Assembly (NCBI GenBank): GCA_026126105.1
Contig: JAHCJV010000060.1
Coordinates: 1 to 35,159, forward strand
Direction of reading: 5' to 3'
DNA from: Enhydrobacter sp.
GTDB taxonomy: Bacteria; Pseudomonadota; Alphaproteobacteria; Reyranellales; Reyranellaceae
Length of the DNA stretch: 35,159 nucleotides
Each line of letters begins with the position of its first letter. The first letter of the stretch is position 1. Below the pieces are notes generated by a model, which searched no databases, was not told the DNA's origin, and worked only from the letters and a program-made list of their open reading frames with translations. The translations under genes and the position numbers were made by a program. Shown one piece after another: positions 32,430 to 35,159 of the stretch.

Positions 32430-33641
32430 ATGCTCTATGCCCTGTACCAGACCACCGCCGACATGATGTTGCCCATGCGAATCTGGGCTGCGGTGGCAGG
32501 CCAGGGCATCGCATTGGGGGGTGAGGCAAGCGCCGAGCGTTGGCGGGCGGCCAGCGCGCTGTGCGAGATGATGAGTCGGGCGGCCCTCAGCCACCGTCGG
32601 CCGTCCTTCGGGATCAATGAGGTAAAATGCGGCAATCAGCTGGTGCCGGTGCATGAAGAAGAGGCGCTTGCAACGCCCTTCGGTACGCTCTTGCGCTTCG
32701 TCAAGGAAGGCGTGGGGGCTCAGCCAAGGGTTTTGCTGGTTGCCCCCCTCAGCGGGCACTTCGCGACCCTGTTGCGCGACACGGTTCGGGTGCTGCTCCC
32801 CGATCACGATGTCTATATCACCGATTGGGCCAACGCGCGCGATGTAGGCGTGTGGCACGGTCGCTTCGGCTTCGACGAATATGTCGAGCACCTGATCCTT
32901 TTCCTCGAAGCGATGGGCCCGGGCGCGCACATGGTGGCGGTATGCCAGCCCTGCGTGCAGGCGCTCGCCGCGGCGGCGATCATGGCCGAGGACGACAATC
33001 CGGCGCAGCCGCTCAGCATGACGCTGATGGCCGGCCCGATCGATACGCGGGTCAATCCGACCAAGGTCAACGATCTCGCCACCGGAAAGCCGATCTCGTG
33101 GTTCGAGCAGAATCTGATCAGCCGGGTGCCCCTGCGCTATCCCGGCGCCACGCGGCGGGTCTATCCCGGCTTCCTGCAGCTTACCGCGTTCATGAGCATG
33201 AACGCCGAGCGGCACATCAAGGCGCAGATGGACCTATACAAGGCACTGTCCAAGGGCGAGATCGAGCAGGCCAACACCATCAAGGACTTCTACGACGAGT
33301 ACTTCGCGGTGCTCGACATGACCGCCGAGTTCTATCTCGAAACCGTCGAGCGGGTGTTCCAGACCTATCTGCTGGCCAAGGGCGAGCTCGACTGGAACGG
33401 GCGCCGGGTCAATCCCAAGGCGATCCGCAAGACCGCGCTGTTCACGGTCGAGGGCGAGCGCGACGATATCTGTTCCATCGGCCAGACGGTGGCGGCGCAC
33501 GATCTTTGTTCCAGCCTGCGGCCGTACCGAAAGAAGCACTATATGCAGGCCGGTGTCGGCCATTACGGGGTCTTCGCAGGCCGCCGCTGGGCCAGCCAGA
33601 TCTACCCCCTCGTGCGGAACACCATATTGGCGAACGAGTAA
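32430..33641 (+). CDS. phaZ: Intracellular polyhydroxyalkanoate depolymerase
   Basis: A 403-residue alpha/beta hydrolase. The family N-terminus MLYALYQTTADMMLPMRIWA supports the start at 32430; an in-frame ATG at 32391 would add 13 residues. The nucleophile motif is VAVCQPCVQ (171-176), where intracellular depolymerases use cysteine in place of the serine of extracellular ones. VLLVAPLSGHFATLLRDTV and VYITDWANARDV are further family landmarks; the conserved histidine is in AGVGHYGVFAGRRW. It mobilises stored poly(3-hydroxybutyrate) to hydroxybutyrate. It is followed after 21 bp by the methylmalonyl-CoA mutase gene, with which it is likely co-transcribed. Confidence 0.92.
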   Translation: MLYALYQTTADMMLPMRIWAAVAGQGIALGGEASAERWRAASALCEMMSRAALSHRRPSFGINEVKCGNQLVPVHEEEALATPFGTLLRFVKEGVGAQPRVLLVAPLSGHFATLLRDTVRVLLPDHDVYITDWANARDVGVWHGRFGFDEYVEHLILFLEAMGPGAHMVAVCQPCVQALAAAAIMAEDDNPAQPLSMTLMAGPIDTRVNPTKVNDLATGKPISWFEQNLISRVPLRYPGATRRVYPGFLQLTAFMSMNAERHIKAQMDLYKALSKGEIEQANTIKDFYDEYFAVLDMTAEFYLETVERVFQTYLLAKGELDWNGRRVNPKAIRKTALFTVEGERDDICSIGQTVAAHDLCSSLRPYRKKHYMQAGVGHYGVFAGRRWASQIYPLVRNTILANE

Positions 33642-33662
33642 ACGACGGACTACATTGTCCGC

Positions 33663-35159
33663 ATGGCCGATTTCCCGAAGAAGACCCTAGCCGAATGGGA
33701 GAAGCTTGCCGCGAAGGAGCTGCGCGACAAGCCGCTCACCGCCCTCGATTGGACCACGCCCGAAGGGATCGTGGTCAAGCCGCTCTATACGGCGGCCGAC
33801 CTCGAGAACCTCGAGACGGTGGGCACGCTGCCCGGCTTTCCGCCGTTCACGCGCGGGCCGAAGGCCACGATGTATGCCGGCCGGCCCTGGACGGTCCGGC
33901 AGTATGCCGGCTTCTCGACCGCCGAGGAGAGCAACAAGTTCTATCGCGCCAACCTCGCGGCAGGTCAGATGGGCCTTTCGGTGGCGTTCGATCTCGCAAC
34001 GCATCGCGGCTACGACTCCGACCATCCGCGCGTGGTCGGTGACGTCGGCAAGGCCGGCGTGGCGATCGACTCCGTCGAGGACATGAAGATCCTGTTCGAC
34101 GGCATCCCGCTCGACAAGATGACCGTGTCGATGACGATGAATGGCGCGGTCCTGCCGGTGTTGGCCGGCTACATCGTGGCGGCGGAGGAGCAGGGCGTAG
34201 CGCAGGAAAAGCTCGGCGGCACGATCCAGAACGACATCCTCAAGGAGTTCATGGTCCGGAACACCTACATCTATCCGCCCGGACCCAGCATGCGCATCGT
34301 GGCCGACATCATCGAGCACACGGCCAAGTACATGCCGAAGTTCAACTCGATCTCGATCTCCGGCTATCACATGCAGGAGGCCGGCGCGACGCAGGTCCAG
34401 GAGCTTGCCTTCACGCTGGCGGATGGCCGCGAGTATGTGCGCGCGGCGCTGGCCGCCGGTCTCGATGTCGACGATTTTGCGCCCCGTCTTTCTTTCTTCT
34501 TCGCCATCGGCATGAATTTCTTCATGGAGATCGCCAAGCTGCGGGCGGCGCGGCTGCTCTGGGCGCAGGCGGTGGCGGCGTTCGGCGGCAACGACGACGC
34601 GCAACGGATGCGGCTCCATGCCCGCACCGCCCGCCGCAACAAGACAGCCGTCGATCCCTATGCCAACATGCTGCGCGTCACGACCGAGGCATTGGCCGCG
34701 GCCGTTGGCGGCGTGGAGAGCCTCCACGTGTCGCCGTTTGATGAACCCATTCGCCCACCCGACGATTTCTCGCGCCGCATCGCCCGCAACGTGCAGGTCA
34801 TCCTGCAGGAAGAGGCGCACCTGACCGAGGTCATCGACCCGGCCGGCGGAGCCTACGCCGTGGAGGCGCTGACCGACCAACTGGCCCGCGAAGCGTGGGC
34901 GTTGTTCCAGGAGGTGGAGCACAAGGGCGGCATGGCCGAGGCCTTGAAAGACGGCCTGGCCCAGTCCCGCATCGCCGCCGTGGCCGACCAGCGGGCCGCC
35001 AACCTGGCGAAGAGGCGCGACGTGGTTGTCGGCGCCAACCAGTTCGCCAACCCGAACGAGCTCGATCCGCTGGTGGACGAGACCGACTACGAGGCCCTTC
35101 ACCGCGAGCGAGCGGCACAGATCTCGACCTATCGCACCCACGATGACGACGCCGGCCCC
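33663..35159 (+). CDS. scpA: Methylmalonyl-CoA mutase, large subunit (partial, runs off window end)
   Basis: An open frame of 499 codons without stop at the window end. It starts MADFPKKTLAEWEKLAAKEL and follows the catalytic alpha-subunit exactly: VKPLYTAADL, LPGFPPFTRGPKATMYAGRPWTVRQYAGFSTAEESN, ATHRGYDSDHPRVVGDVG, GTIQNDILKEFMVRNTYIYPP, FNSISISGYHMQEAGATQVQELAFTLADG and FFAIGMNFFMEIAKLRAARLLWA (quoted as landmarks). The adenosylcobalamin-binding C-terminal domain lies beyond the window. The enzyme interconverts (R)-methylmalonyl-CoA and succinyl-CoA, linking propionyl-CoA to the TCA cycle. Ethylmalonyl-CoA mutase is a close relative and cannot be wholly excluded. The start has the expected distance of 21 bp to phaZ. 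Confidence 0.93.
   Translation, partial: MADFPKKTLAEWEKLAAKELRDKPLTALDWTTPEGIVVKPLYTAADLENLETVGTLPGFPPFTRGPKATMYAGRPWTVRQYAGFSTAEESNKFYRANLAAGQMGLSVAFDLATHRGYDSDHPRVVGDVGKAGVAIDSVEDMKILFDGIPLDKMTVSMTMNGAVLPVLAGYIVAAEEQGVAQEKLGGTIQNDILKEFMVRNTYIYPPGPSMRIVADIIEHTAKYMPKFNSISISGYHMQEAGATQVQELAFTLADGREYVRAALAAGLDVDDFAPRLSFFFAIGMNFFMEIAKLRAARLLWAQAVAAFGGNDDAQRMRLHARTARRNKTAVDPYANMLRVTTEALAAAVGGVESLHVSPFDEPIRPPDDFSRRIARNVQVILQEEAHLTEVIDPAGGAYAVEALTDQLAREAWALFQEVEHKGGMAEALKDGLAQSRIAAVADQRAANLAKRRDVVVGANQFANPNELDPLVDETDYEALHRERAAQISTYRTHDDDAGP

Overview
The window is GC-rich chromosomal DNA of an alphaproteobacterium. The evidence is very high GC at third codon positions, dense runs of genes with ATGA overlaps, an intracellular PHB depolymerase beside methylmalonyl-CoA mutase, a Bug/TctC solute-binding protein, a CoxG-like protein and two class III cyclases. 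A Reyranella- or Bradyrhizobium-like lineage is possible, but the genus is a guess. There are no rRNA or tRNA genes, CRISPR arrays, insertion sequences or phage genes that I can recognise.

Region by region. Positions 1-3.1 kb hold an MFS transporter broken by one frameshift, the remnant of a VapB antitoxin without a toxin, and a 462-residue protein whose C-terminus resembles the MbcA/ParS/Xre toxin-binding domain. Positions 3.1-6.7 kb hold an exported pepsin-like protein with two DTG motifs, downstream of a secreted RTX protein, and a stranded copy of the protease 3' end on the far side of the RTX gene. Positions 6.7-9.0 kb hold a CoxG-like protein and a ThDP-dependent enzyme in one operon. 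Positions 9.1-12.3 kb hold a second orphan antitoxin (Phd/YefM), a TetR regulator divergent from a membrane fatty acid hydroxylase/sterol desaturase with a clear operator between them, a decayed SDR pseudogene behind a perfect 15-bp inverted repeat, and a stress flavoprotein.

Positions 12.3-19.2 kb are ordinary metabolic and envelope genes: glycine-zipper lipoprotein, quinone reductase, class IV aminotransferase, DMT exporter, WXXGXW-repeat protein, UxaA-family dehydratase, cold-shock protein and amidase. Two good intrinsic terminators lie here. Positions 19.2-24.3 kb hold the most interesting unit. It is a four-gene operon joined by ATGA overlaps: a membrane dCache-HAMP adenylate/guanylate cyclase, a PrmC-like methyltransferase, a fused solute-binding protein/permease, and a second permease, with no ATPase. 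I propose it as a candidate transport-linked cyclic nucleotide signalling unit.

Positions 24.3-35.2 kb hold a PECR-like reductase, RidA and Cu/Zn superoxide dismutase (divergent), a MATE exporter, and a soluble cyclase with SRPBCC and zinc-ribbon regions. A four-gene minus-strand operon follows (GST, TctC, HSL-type esterase, ABM monooxygenase). The window closes with phaZ and a methylmalonyl-CoA mutase gene that runs off the end; these two would link PHB and propionyl-CoA metabolism.
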